From Hydrogenophaga sp. NFH-34 (GTDB lineage: Bacteria; Pseudomonadota; Gammaproteobacteria; Burkholderiales; Burkholderiaceae_C), in contig NZ_JACBGE010000001.1 of the NCBI RefSeq assembly GCF_021401345.1, positions 1-64,000 on the forward strand: a DNA stretch of 64,000 bases. Reading direction: 5' to 3'. The notes below the pieces were generated by a model, which searched no databases, had not been told where the DNA came from, and worked only from the letters and a program-made list of their open reading frames with translations. The position numbers were made by a program, and so were the translations under genes. Shown one piece after another: positions 1-11,415 of this stretch (position 1 is its first letter; each line of letters opens with the position of its first letter).

Positions 1-182
1 TGCGTTCTGTACTCAGTCACGGGCTCGATCACCCCAGCCGCTACCAAACTGCACGGGCCGGTCTGGCCGCCTCAACGGCGGCCACACTCTACCGCGCCAG
101 TCAGATATGAAGATACAAGCCGTTGGGCGCTTGCAGCCGCTGTCAGGCCCGCGAAACCGGGCAACCAGGCGTTCGAGGGTGC

Positions 183-1103
183 TTACCGGAAGCGCTGGCG
201 CAGTCGGGGCCAGAACAGGATGACGCACAGGCCGCCCAGCACCAGGGCGCCGGCCTGCAGTTTCCAGGCCGGCATGGCTTCGCCCAGCATCAGCGCCGAG
301 GCGCCCATGCCGAACACCGGCACCAGCAGGGCCGTGGGCGCCACGGCGGCGGCCGGGTGGCGGGCCAGCAGCCAGTTCCAGGCAGCGTAGCCGAACAGCG
401 TGTTGCCCAGCGCCTGCCACAGCACGCTGGCCCAGATCACCGGCCCCGCCGCCGACAGCGCCCCACCGATGGCGGCCGGCCCTTCCAGACCCAGCGACAG
501 CAGCAGCAGGGGCGGCACGGCAAACACGCTGCTCCAGACGGTGAAGTGCAGCATGTTGACCTGCCCGGCGCGTTTGACCACCAGGTTGGCGCAGGCCCAG
601 CAGAAGCCGGCACCGAGCACCAGTGCCACGCCCAGCGCCGTGACGGTGGCGTCCAGGTGGGTGGCGATCAGGCCCAGCCCACCCACGGCGAGCGCCAGGC
701 CGGCGAGCTGGAACGGCTGCACCTTTTCCTTCATCAGCACCAGCGACAGGCCGATGGTGAAGAACACCTGCATCTGCACCACCAGCGAGGCCATGCCGGG
801 CGAGATGCTGCTGCGCATGGCCAGGAACAGCAGGCCGAACTGGCCCACGCCCAGCAGCACGCCGAAGCTGGCCAGCGGCCGCCAGCCGATGGCGGGGCGG
901 GGCACGAACAGCAGCCACGGCAGGGCGGAAAACGTGAAACGCAGGGTGGCGAACAGGAACGGCGGTAGCCCGTTGAGGCCCCAGCGGATGACCACGAAGT
1001 TGGTGCCCCAGACGGCGACAACGGCCAGGGCGAGGAGCAGGTGCGAGAAGGGCAAGGGCGGGCGGCGGTGTGGTAGGGCAGCCGAACAGCTTAGCGCAGG
1101 CAC
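183..1103 (-). CDS. EamA/DMT-family transporter
   Basis: This 306-residue protein is almost entirely hydrophobic, with about ten membrane segments arranged as two EamA repeats, roughly residues 20-145 and 155-300. The early run AVWGTNFVVIRWGL and the late VPVFGMGASALMLGE are typical of the drug/metabolite transporter superfamily, whose members export amino acids or other small metabolites across the inner membrane. The start used is GTG, because no ATG lies upstream of the first membrane segment. It begins 51 bases after folE on the same strand, so it may be the last gene of the zinc operon, although nothing in the protein itself points to zinc. The substrate cannot be read from the sequence. 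Confidence 0.85.
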   Translation of the reverse strand: MPALSCSAALPHRRPPLPFSHLLLALAVVAVWGTNFVVIRWGLNGLPPFLFATLRFTFSALPWLLFVPRPAIGWRPLASFGVLLGVGQFGLLFLAMRSSISPGMASLVVQMQVFFTIGLSLVLMKEKVQPFQLAGLALAVGGLGLIATHLDATVTALGVALVLGAGFCWACANLVVKRAGQVNMLHFTVWSSVFAVPPLLLLSLGLEGPAAIGGALSAAGPVIWASVLWQALGNTLFGYAAWNWLLARHPAAAVAPTALLVPVFGMGASALMLGEAMPAWKLQAGALVLGGLCVILFWPRLRQRFR

Positions 1104-1154
1104 AGCGCCCCTGATCGGGGGCTGGTCAAACGGGGCGGGCCGGTTCGGGGCGCG

Positions 1155-1768
1155 TCAGGTGGCCGGCGTCCGGCCGGATCCCGAGCGGCCGATGCCTTGC
1201 CAGACGTCGCGGCGCAATTCGGGCGCATGCCGGAACCGGCCGACCCAGCGCTGGGTCAGCGTGGTGGAGCCGGGTTTGTGCACGCCGCGCGTCGTCATGC
1301 ACAGGTGCTGCGCCTCGATCACCACCGCAACGCCGCGTGGCTGCAGGGTGTCCACCAGGGTGTCGGCAATCTGGCGGGTCAGACGCTCCTGGATCTGCAA
1401 GCGCCGGGCGAAGGCATCCACCACGCGCGCGATCTTGCTGATGCCCACCACACGGTCGCGGGGCAGGTAGGCCACGTGGGCGACGCCGATGATGGGCACC
1501 AGGTGGTGCTCGCAATGCGATTCGAAGCGGATGTCGCGCACCAGCACCAGGTCGTCAAAGCCGCCAGCGTCTTCAAAGGTCGTTGCCAGCAGTGCTGCCG
1601 GGTCTTCTTCGTGGCCGGCGAAAAAGGTCCGGTAGGCCCGGGCGACGCGGCCGGGCGTGTCTTGCAGGCCTTCCCGGTCGGGGTCGTCGCCCGCCCAGCG
1701 GATCAGGGTGCGGACGGCGGCTTCCACGTCGGCCTGCACCGGCCGGATGGGTGGGGGCGTGCGGGCAT

Positions 1769-1772
<4 letters not shown>
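1155..1772 (-). CDS. folE: GTP cyclohydrolase I (FolE, type IA)
   Basis: This 205-residue enzyme converts GTP to 7,8-dihydroneopterin triphosphate, the first step of folate synthesis, in the cytoplasm. The zinc-site segments are intact: [12 protein letters not shown] supplies Cys and His, and [10 protein letters not shown] supplies the second Cys. This is therefore the zinc-dependent type and not the zinc-independent FolE2 that is often found in Zur regulons. The ATG at 1772 overlaps the stop of the upstream G3E GTPase gene by four bases, so the two are probably translationally coupled. The same frame is open far upstream, but family length and the N-terminal [13 protein letters not shown] favour this start. 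Placement at the end of the znu operon suggests zinc-responsive expression, which is inference. Confidence 0.95.
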
Positions 1773-3013
<1,241 letters not shown>

Positions 3014-3025
3014 GGGGGGATGGAC

Positions 3026-4969
<1,944 letters not shown>

Positions 4970-4973
<4 letters not shown>

Positions 4974-5779
4974 GCCTGGACTGGCGCCAGGGGGGTGGCG
5001 GTGGAAAGGGGGGCGGGTGCGCACAGGGGCGCGTCTTCGTCGAACGGTTCGTGCAGCGCCAGCGCCTCGGCCCAGTGCGCGTCGCTCAGGGCCTCGGCCG
5101 TCGGGCCGTAGGCTACGCAGCGGCGTGCCAGCACCAGCGTCGTGGGGAAATGCGCCCGCACGAGGTCGAGGTCGTGCAGCACCGCGACCACCGTGCGGCC
5201 TTCGGCGTGCCAGCGGTGCAGGATGGCCAGCAGGTCGGCGGTGGTGCGGCGGTCGATGGCGGCGAAGGGCTCGTCCAGCAGCACGGTGGTGGCGTCCTGC
5301 AGCATCAGGCGTGCGAACTGCGCACGCTGCCACTGACCGCCTGAGAGCGCGTCGATGGGGCGTGCTTCGAAGCCCTGCAGGCCCACGGCGGCCAGCGCCT
5401 GCCGGGCGCGGTCGTGGTGCTCGGGGCGCAGACGCCCCCAGGCGCCGAAGGCGTGCCACAGGCCCATGGTCACCATCTCCAGCACCGTCACGGGAAAGCT
5501 GCGGTCGGCCTGGTCGTGCTGCGGCAGGTAGGCCACGCGAGGCCCGGGTTGTCCGGGCGCGGACAGCCCGCTGACGGTGCCCGTCATGGGGCGCAGCAGC
5601 CCGGCCAGGACCTTGAGCCAGGTGGATTTGCCGGCGCCGTTGGGGCCGACCACGGCCAGCAGGGTGCCGGCTGGGACTTGCAGGTTCAGGTGGTGCAGGG
5701 CCGGGTGGCGGTCGTAGCCGACGGTGAGGTCGCTGCAGGTGATGCCGCGCTGGGCAGGCAGGGAATCCGGGTTTATCAT
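4970..5779 (-). CDS. znuC: Zinc ABC transporter ATP-binding protein ZnuC
   Basis: This 269-residue ATPase energises zinc import by ZnuAB. Visible motifs are Walker A VVGPNGAGKSTWLKVLAG near residue 35, signature LSGGQWQRAQ near 143, Walker B TTVLLDEPF and switch His VVAVLHDLD. It is the first gene of the minus-strand zinc operon. The start is uncertain. The ATG at 5779 gives the usual length, has no good Shine-Dalgarno sequence and lies inside an operator-like repeat. An in-frame ATG at 5842 has a strong upstream GGAGGTGAGG and would add 21 residues encoded by the repeats. I prefer 5779 from family length. Confidence 0.93.
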
Positions 5780-5829
5780 GTTGCAACTTGATTGCGTTAG
5801 CGAAATCATATCGCAACTTTGTTGCGTTA
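5777..5829. promoter_or_regulatory. Tandem Zur-type operator repeats between znuC and zur
   Basis: Two 23-bp segments, 5777-5799 and 5807-5829, match at 19 of 23 positions and are spaced 30 bp apart, about three helical turns. The second contains the perfect inverted repeat CGCAAC-TTT-GTTGCG (5812-5826). The first is a weaker version (TGCAAC-TTG-ATTGCG). Their position between znuCBA and zur makes them the obvious Zur-binding candidates controlling both directions. The first repeat includes the preferred znuC start codon. Binding by Zur is inferred from position and symmetry. Confidence 0.7.
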
Positions 5830-5840
5830 ATGGCATCACC

Positions 5841-6341
5841 ATGTCCTCACCTCCGTCCGGCAACCGCCTTCCCGACGACATCCTGGCCCGCATCAGCGCC
5901 GCGGGCCTGCGCCGAACCCTGGCCACCCGGGTGGTGCTGGGCCTGTTCGTGGCCGACCCCGGCGTCGTGCTCACGCACGCCCAGGTGCTGGCGCTGGTGC
6001 AGGCGCGCGGGCTGGATGTGAACCGCGTGACGCTCTATCGCCTGCTCGACCGGCTGGCCGCCTGCGGCGCATTGCAGCGCGAGACGGACGAGGCCACGCG
6101 CACCTGGCGCTTCCGGCTGGCGTCGGCGGCCGATGCCGATGGCCAGGCGCCGCGCTTCGAGTGCGACAGCTGCCACCAGCGCTTCCGTCTGGACGGCGCG
6201 AGCGCTTCCACGCGCGAACTCGCCGACAGCCTGTTTTCGCGGCTGGCCGCCCTGGGCCACCAGGGTGTGCGGCTCGAACTGGCGGTGCATGGCACCTGCG
6301 CGGGTTGCGCCGATCCGGCGGTCGACGCGCCGGCACCATGA
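5841..6341 (+). CDS. zur: Fur-family zinc uptake regulator Zur
   Basis: This 166-residue Fur-family repressor has an N-terminal winged helix, with the recognition region VNRVTLYRLLDRLAACG near residues 55-70, and a C-terminal dimerisation domain. Two CxxC pairs, CDSCHQRF near residue 113 and CAGCAD near residue 155, would hold the structural zinc. With zinc bound, such proteins repress zinc uptake genes, and the divergent znuCBA operon supports Zur over Fur. The ATG at 5841 directly follows the tandem repeats, so autoregulation is likely. The gene ends in a four-base overlap with the next ABC ATPase gene, which places that transporter in the same operon. Confidence 0.9.
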   Translation: MSSPPSGNRLPDDILARISAAGLRRTLATRVVLGLFVADPGVVLTHAQVLALVQARGLDVNRVTLYRLLDRLAACGALQRETDEATRTWRFRLASAADADGQAPRFECDSCHQRFRLDGASASTRELADSLFSRLAALGHQGVRLELAVHGTCAGCADPAVDAPAP

Positions 6342-7006
6342 TCCGCACCCGGGATCTGACCCACGCCCATGCCGGCGCGGCGCCGCTGCACTTTCCCGAT
6401 CTGGACCTGCCGGCTGGGCAGACCCTGTTGGTGCGGGGCGATTCGGGCTGCGGCAAATCCACCTGGCTGGCGCTGGCTTGCGGGCTGCTCACTCCCTTGG
6501 CGGGCGAGATGTGCGTGGGCGGCGTGTCGGTCGGGGCTTTGTCGCGACCGGCGCGGGACCGCTGGCGCGGCGAACAGGTGGGGTTTCTGCCGCAGCGCCT
6601 GCGCCTGAGCGACGCACTCAGCGTGGCCCAGAACCTTGAATTGCCCTTCATCGCCCGCGGTCTTCCGGTGGACCGGGTGGCCGTGGTGGCGGTGCTGGAG
6701 CGCCTGGGCCTGGCCGGTCTGGCGCGGCGCAAACCATCGCAGCTTTCGGGCGGTCAGGCCCAGCGCGTGGCGCTGGCGCGCGCCGTGCTGCAACGCCCAG
6801 CGCTGCTGCTGGCCGACGAGCCGACCGCGAGCCTGGACGACACCGCCTGTGCCCAGGTGCTGGCGTTGTTGCGGGAGACTGCCGACGCCGTGGGCGCCAC
6901 CCTGGTCGTCGCCACGCACGATGCCCGCGTGGCCGCTGCCTGGCCGCAGGCGCGCGCACTGCGCCTGGCGCCCCACCCGCTGCCGGCCGGGGAGGCGGTG
7001 GCATGA
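6338..7006 (+). CDS. ABC transporter ATP-binding protein (LolD/MacB-like)
   Basis: This 222-residue ATPase has Walker A RGDSGCGKSTWLALACG near residue 34, Q-loop VGFLPQRLRLSD, signature LSGGQAQRVALARAV near 137, Walker B LLLADEPTASLDD and switch His VVATHDARV. The compact form and sequence style match the LolD/MacB/FtsE group, which pairs with FtsX-fold permeases and moves substrates between membrane and periplasm by mechanical action. It overlaps zur by four bases and the permease gene by four bases. Co-transcription with zur suggests a role under zinc limitation, perhaps like the Zur-controlled zrg-type ABC modules of Vibrio. The substrate is unknown. Confidence 0.88.
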   Translation: MIRTRDLTHAHAGAAPLHFPDLDLPAGQTLLVRGDSGCGKSTWLALACGLLTPLAGEMCVGGVSVGALSRPARDRWRGEQVGFLPQRLRLSDALSVAQNLELPFIARGLPVDRVAVVAVLERLGLAGLARRKPSQLSGGQAQRVALARAVLQRPALLLADEPTASLDDTACAQVLALLRETADAVGATLVVATHDARVAAAWPQARALRLAPHPLPAGEAVA

Positions 7007-8220
7007 CCGATCTGCTGCGCCTGTCGTGGCGCTACCTCTGGTCGCGGCCGCTGGCGACCGTGCTCAATCTGTGGCTGCTCACGCTGGGGCTGGCCACGGT
7101 CGGCTTCGTGCTGCAGGCCCGTTCCGCCGTGGACCGGGCGTTCGCGCGCGATCTGGCCGGCATCGACCTCGTGGTCGGTGCCAAGGGCAGCCCGATGCAG
7201 TTGATCCTGGCCGGGGTGTTCCACATGGACGTGCCGCCGGGCAACATCCCGCTGGCCGAGGTGCAGACACTGGCCCAACACCCGATGGTGGCCCAGGTGG
7301 TGCCGCTGAGCCTGGGCGACAACCTGCAGGGGTACCGCATCGTGGGCACCACCCCCGATTACCCGGCGCTGTACGGCATGCAACTGGCCGCCGGCATCTG
7401 GTGGGCGCGCCCGATGGAAGCCGTGCTGGGCGCCCGCGTGGCCGCCGCGACCGGGCTGGGCGAGGGGCAGGGTTTTGTCGGCGCGCACGGGCTGGGCCGG
7501 GGCGGTGCCGTGCACGAGGAGGCCGCCTACCACGTGACCGGGGTCATGGCGCCCTGCGGCTGCGTGCTGGACCGGCTGGTGCTCACGCCGACCGAATCGG
7601 TCTGGCAGGTGCACGACGACATGCACGGCGCCGCCGACATGGACGCCGAGGACCTGGCCGCCCTGCAGGCCGACCGCGAAGTCACCATCGCCCTGGTGCG
7701 CTACCGCTCGCCGCTGGCCGCTGCCACGCTGCCGCGACTGATCAACGATTCGACCGGCCTGCAGGCGGCCGCCCCGGCGGTGGAGGTGACGCGCCTGCTG
7801 TCCATGCTGGGCGTGGGCACGCGTGTGCTGCAGGCCGCGGGCGCCGTGCTGCTGCTGGTGGCGGGGCTGTCCGTGTTCATGGCGCTGTGGCACGCGGTGC
7901 GCGAGCGCGCGGCCGATCTGGCCATCCTGCGCCTGCTCGGAGCCGGGCCGGGCCGGGTCACGGCCCTGTTGCTGCTCGAAGCGCTGTGGCTGGCCATGCT
8001 GGCCTGCGGCCTGAGTCTGCTGCTGGCGCGCGGGCTGTGGTGGGCGCTGGCCCGGCAACTGGCGGACGATCCGTCGGGCGTGGTGGCCATGGCGCCATCG
8101 CCGCTGTTGCTGGCAGGCGTGCCGCTGCTGGCACTGGCCGTGGTGTTTCTCGCCGTCCTGCTGCCGGCCATCGAGGCCTACCGGCAGGACGTGCACCCCT
8201 CTTTGAACCCCAGGAGTTGA
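7003..8220 (+). CDS. FtsX-like ABC transporter permease
   Basis: This 405-residue protein has one N-terminal membrane segment (about residues 15-40), a large periplasmic MacB-PCD-like domain up to about residue 275, and three C-terminal membrane segments, which is the FtsX/MacB topology. The cytoplasmic coupling segment ERAADLAILRLLGAGPGRV lies between the last helices. The periplasmic domain contains a local APCGCVLDR element whose two Cys might bind metal or form a disulfide. It overlaps the ATPase gene by four bases. With a Zur-linked ATPase before it and two secreted proteins after it, it probably works on a periplasmic or envelope substrate in zinc starvation. That function is inferred. 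Confidence 0.87.
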   Translation: MTDLLRLSWRYLWSRPLATVLNLWLLTLGLATVGFVLQARSAVDRAFARDLAGIDLVVGAKGSPMQLILAGVFHMDVPPGNIPLAEVQTLAQHPMVAQVVPLSLGDNLQGYRIVGTTPDYPALYGMQLAAGIWWARPMEAVLGARVAAATGLGEGQGFVGAHGLGRGGAVHEEAAYHVTGVMAPCGCVLDRLVLTPTESVWQVHDDMHGAADMDAEDLAALQADREVTIALVRYRSPLAAATLPRLINDSTGLQAAAPAVEVTRLLSMLGVGTRVLQAAGAVLLLVAGLSVFMALWHAVRERAADLAILRLLGAGPGRVTALLLLEALWLAMLACGLSLLLARGLWWALARQLADDPSGVVAMAPSPLLLAGVPLLALAVVFLAVLLPAIEAYRQDVHPSLNPRS

Positions 8221-8224
8221 ACCG

Positions 8225-8467
8225 ATGAAACGTGTGTTGACCATCACCGCGCTGGCCGCTGGCTTTGCGCTGCCCGTGTGGGCCCAGCATTCCGAACAGG
8301 AACTGAAAGAAGACATCCAGCGTCACCGCGCCATGGCCGCGGCACACGAAGCGGCCGCCAAGTGCCTGGAGGCCGGCAAGGGCGAAAAGGTCTGCATGGC
8401 GGAACTCCAGGCGGCCTGCAAGGGTCTGGCCATTGGCAAGTACTGCGGCATGCGCCATGTGCATTGA
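8225..8467 (+). CDS. Small secreted Cys/His-rich protein
   Basis: This 80-residue protein has a clear signal peptide ending VWA-Q at residues 20-21, leaving about 60 mature residues, mostly helical. Four cysteines sit at 47, 57, 65 and 74, giving CX9C and CX8C pairs that could join two helices as a disulfide-bonded hairpin. Histidines at 22, 34 and 41 and the HVH tail (78-80) could bind metal. A strong AGGAG lies within the end of the permease gene, four bases upstream. I do not recognise a named family. Position in the zur operon suggests a periplasmic zinc-related accessory of the adjacent ABC system. Confidence 0.8.
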   Translation: MKRVLTITALAAGFALPVWAQHSEQELKEDIQRHRAMAAAHEAAAKCLEAGKGEKVCMAELQAACKGLAIGKYCGMRHVH

Positions 8468-8505
8468 CGCGGTGGCCGTCCTTCTCTGAACCGCCTGCTT
8501 TGCGC

Positions 8506-9063
8506 ATGAAACGCCGACTGCTGTGTCTCGCTGCCCTGTCGGGGGCGCTGCTCCCGGGGGCGGGGGCACAAACCCTGTCGTCTCCGCTGGGGAACCCTGC
8601 CGGCCCGAGTGCGGGCAAGGGCGCGGGTGCGCCGGCGCCGGTTCCGCACGGTCAGGGGGCGGGCGTGCACAGCCCGCTGAGCCCGTTCGCTCCGCTGAAA
8701 CCCCGGGTCGACGTGGTGGCCTGGTCGGTGCTGACCGATATCCGCACCGAGGTGCAGAACCGCCGCATCGTGCCGGTGTACCCGGCGGCGGTGTCGGCGC
8801 TGCACCAGAAGCGGATCAAGGTCCAGGGCTTCATGCTGCCGCTGGAGCCGGGCGAGCAGCAGCGGCACTTTCTGCTGGCTTCGGTGCCGCCCACCTGCGC
8901 GTTCTGCACGCCGGGCGGGCCGGAAAGCATGATCGAGATCCGCACCCGCGAGCCGGTGAAATACCGGCTCGACGCGGTGGTGGTGCAGGGGCAGTTCCAC
9001 GTGCTGCGCGACGATCCCTACGGGCTCTACTACCGCATGACCGAGGCGGTGGGCACGCGCTGA
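8506..9063 (+). CDS. DUF3299-family secreted protein
   Basis: This 185-residue protein has a signal peptide (about residues 1-21, ending GAGA), a Gly/Pro-rich linker to about residue 60, and a globular DUF3299-type domain. That domain contains KRIKVQGFMLPLEPGEQQRHFLL and VPPTCAFCTPGGPESMIEI, where a CxxC pair sits in a likely metal- or disulfide-binding site. DUF3299 proteins commonly sit beside metal-regulated ABC transporters of this type, but their biochemical role is not established. It is the last gene of the zur operon, 38 bases after the small secreted protein. The ATG at 8506 is chosen because it begins the signal peptide. No strong ribosome-binding site is evident. Confidence 0.85.
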   Translation: MKRRLLCLAALSGALLPGAGAQTLSSPLGNPAGPSAGKGAGAPAPVPHGQGAGVHSPLSPFAPLKPRVDVVAWSVLTDIRTEVQNRRIVPVYPAAVSALHQKRIKVQGFMLPLEPGEQQRHFLLASVPPTCAFCTPGGPESMIEIRTREPVKYRLDAVVVQGQFHVLRDDPYGLYYRMTEAVGTR

Positions 9064-9082
9064 ACGCGCCACCTGCGCGGTT

Positions 9083-10321
9083 TCAGAGAAAACGCGCGGG
9101 CAGGTAGGGTGTGGGGTCCACCACCGGGGTGTCGCCGTCGATCTGTTCGGCCAGCAGCCGGGCGCTGACGGGCCCCAGGGTGAAGCCCTGGTGTCCATGG
9201 CCGAAGTGGAACCACAGGCCCGGGTGCCGCGGGGCCGGCCCGATCACCGGCTTGAGGTCGCCGGTGCAGGGGCGTGCGCCCAGCCAGGGTTCGGCTTCCA
9301 CCGGCTCGGGCAGGTCGAACAGCTCGCGCGCCAGCGGTTCCGTGCGGGCCAGTTGCACCGGCGTGGCGGGGGCATCCAGGCGCGCGAACTCGGCTCCGGT
9401 GGTCAGGCGCACGCCGCGTTGCATGGGGGCCAGCACGTAGCCGCGTTCGGCGTCGAGCAGGGTCAGGACGGGGCCCGTGCCGCCGCGGTAGTGGCGGTGG
9501 TAGCCACGTTTGACGAACAGCGGGAAGCGGTAGCCCAGGGCCCGGATGGCCGCATCCGACCAGGGCCCCAGCGCGATGACCGCCTGTGCGGCTTCGATCG
9601 GACCGTCCGGGCCCTGCACCTGCCAGCCCGTACCGGCCGGGCGCAGCGTGCGGGCGTCGCCCTGGACGATGACGCCGCCGTGGCGCACCAGCAGGTCGGC
9701 ATAGCGCTGCACGAGTTCGCCCGGGTCCGTGATCGACCACGGCTCCGTCCACTGCAGCGCCCCGGCCAGCCGGGGCTTGAGCGCGGGTTCGGCCGCGGCC
9801 AGCGCCTGGCCATCGAGCACACGGAACGGCAGGCCCCAGAGACGCTGCAGGCGTTCGGCGTCTTTCACCTCCTGTTCCAGCGCACGCGGGGTGCGGAATA
9901 CCAGGCGGAAGCCTTCGCGGCGCACCAGGTCCTGCGCGCCGGCGGCTTCGATCAGCGGCGCGTGCTCTGCCACCGAGCGGCGCGTGAGCTGGCCGTACTC
10001 GCGGCAGATCTGCGCATAGCGTTCGCCGCGCGAATGGAACCAGTAGCGCGCCAGTGCCGGCGCCATCGCGGGCATGTCGCCCAGGTGGTAGTGGGCTTCG
10101 GTGGCGCGTTGCAGCGCCGTGCGCAGCAACAGGCCCGGGTCTGCCGGGAAGGGGTAGGGCTCCACCGCTTCGCACTGGATGATGCCGGCGTTGCCGTACG
10201 AGGTTTCGCGGCCGGGTTCGCGCCGGTCGACCAGCGTGACCGGGTGGCCTCTGAGCGCCAGTTGCAAAGCCGTGCAGGTGCCGACCATGCCGGCGCCCAG
10301 GATGAGGATGGGAGATTTCAT
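9083..10321 (-). CDS. FAD-dependent oxidoreductase, D-amino acid dehydrogenase (DadA) family
   Basis: This 412-residue flavoprotein starts with the dinucleotide-binding ILILGAGMVGTCTALQLALRG (GxGxxG) followed by the acidic end of strand 2 (LVDRREP). Downstream are SYGNAGIIQ, which packs near the flavin, and a C-terminal HFGHGHQGFTLGPVSARLLAEQI that closes the FAD site. The layout fits the DAO superfamily, most like the small DadA-type dehydrogenases that oxidise D-amino acids and pass electrons to quinone. The exact substrate is not visible, and related glycine or sarcosine oxidases share the fold. The gene is monocistronic and divergent from the AEC transporter gene. Confidence 0.88.
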   Translation of the reverse strand: MKSPILILGAGMVGTCTALQLALRGHPVTLVDRREPGRETSYGNAGIIQCEAVEPYPFPADPGLLLRTALQRATEAHYHLGDMPAMAPALARYWFHSRGERYAQICREYGQLTRRSVAEHAPLIEAAGAQDLVRREGFRLVFRTPRALEQEVKDAERLQRLWGLPFRVLDGQALAAAEPALKPRLAGALQWTEPWSITDPGELVQRYADLLVRHGGVIVQGDARTLRPAGTGWQVQGPDGPIEAAQAVIALGPWSDAAIRALGYRFPLFVKRGYHRHYRGGTGPVLTLLDAERGYVLAPMQRGVRLTTGAEFARLDAPATPVQLARTEPLARELFDLPEPVEAEPWLGARPCTGDLKPVIGPAPRHPGLWFHFGHGHQGFTLGPVSARLLAEQIDGDTPVVDPTPYLPARFL

Positions 10322-10440
10322 GGGCTTCGGGACGTGGGCTCGGAGCGGGCGTGCGGGGAAACGGGATTATCCGGAAAGCACGGGTTCGCAGGCTTACCGA
10401 CGGCCTGCGGGGTGATCGGGGCGACGCTACCATCGGCGCG

Positions 10441-11403
10441 GTGAACCTCGCCACCCACCCCGTTTTCGTCTCCCTGACCCCCGTCTTCCTGCTCATCGGC
10501 GCCGGCTACCTGGCCGGACGCCTGTCGTGGATTCGCGAATCCGCGGTGCGGGACCTTTCCAACCTGGTGTTTTTGCTGCTCATTCCGGCGCTGCTGTTCC
10601 GGACCATGAGTGCGGTGCACGTCGAGGCGCTGGACCTGCGGCCGCTGATGGCCTACTTCCCGGCAGCGCTGGCGGTGCTGGCCATCACCATCGCCTGGCG
10701 GGGCTTCAACCGGGCCAGCGTGGTCATGGCCATGGGCAGCGTGTTCTCCAACCTGGTGATGATCGGCATCACCCTGGTCGAACTGGCCTACGGCAAGCAG
10801 GCCCTGGTGACGCTGCTGACCGTGGTGTCGGTGCACGCACTGACGCTGCTGACAGTGGGGTCGGTGGTGCTGGAGCTGGTGGTGGCGCGCGAAGCCCGGG
10901 CCGGCGGCGAGGCGTCGCCACACATCCTGCAGACCGCCTGGTCGGCCTTCAAGGGCGCGTTGATCCACCCGATCCCGCTGCCCATTCTCAGCGGGCTGGC
11001 GTTTGCCCAGACCGGCTGGAGCCTGCCGATGGTGGTGGACAAGCCGCTGCAACTGCTGGGCAGTGCCTTCGGACCGATTTCGCTGGTGCTGGTCGGGGTG
11101 ACGCTGGCGCGCACGCCGCTGCAGGGGCACTGGCGCGACGCGCTGTGGATCTGCGCCGTCAAGAACCTGGTGATGCCGCTGGCCGTGGGCCTGCTGGCCT
11201 GGACGCTGGGCATCACGGGCCTTCCGCTGACCGTGCTGGTGGTGGCTGCGGCCATGCCCATGGGGGCCAACGTGTTCCTGTTCGCGCAGCGCTACAACGT
11301 GGCCCAGGGCCTGACCACGGCGGCCATGGGGCTGTCGACCGGGCTCGCGCTGTTCTCCGTGAGCCTGGTGATGCTGCTCATGGGCTGGCTCAATCCGTTG
11401 TGA
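10441..11403 (+). CDS. AEC-family transporter (auxin efflux carrier-like)
   Basis: This 320-residue membrane protein has about ten hydrophobic segments in two halves, with the family features PVFLLIGAGYLAGR at the N-terminus, SNLVFLLLIPALLFRTM, and a C-terminal AAAMPMGANVFLFAQRY. AEC proteins move organic acids or other small anions across the inner membrane. The GTG at 10441 is chosen because the in-frame sequence upstream is charged and unlike the family. A second, distinct AEC protein is encoded at 24.3-25.2 kb. The substrate is not predictable from sequence. Confidence 0.85.
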   Translation: MNLATHPVFVSLTPVFLLIGAGYLAGRLSWIRESAVRDLSNLVFLLLIPALLFRTMSAVHVEALDLRPLMAYFPAALAVLAITIAWRGFNRASVVMAMGSVFSNLVMIGITLVELAYGKQALVTLLTVVSVHALTLLTVGSVVLELVVAREARAGGEASPHILQTAWSAFKGALIHPIPLPILSGLAFAQTGWSLPMVVDKPLQLLGSAFGPISLVLVGVTLARTPLQGHWRDALWICAVKNLVMPLAVGLLAWTLGITGLPLTVLVVAAAMPMGANVFLFAQRYNVAQGLTTAAMGLSTGLALFSVSLVMLLMGWLNPL

Positions 11404-11415
11404 GAGCGCCGCCGG

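Noticed and set aside
1-182. Possible gene at the left edge
   Set aside because: Open frames there are shadows of the EamA gene or too short. No start, motif or RNA feature is convincing.
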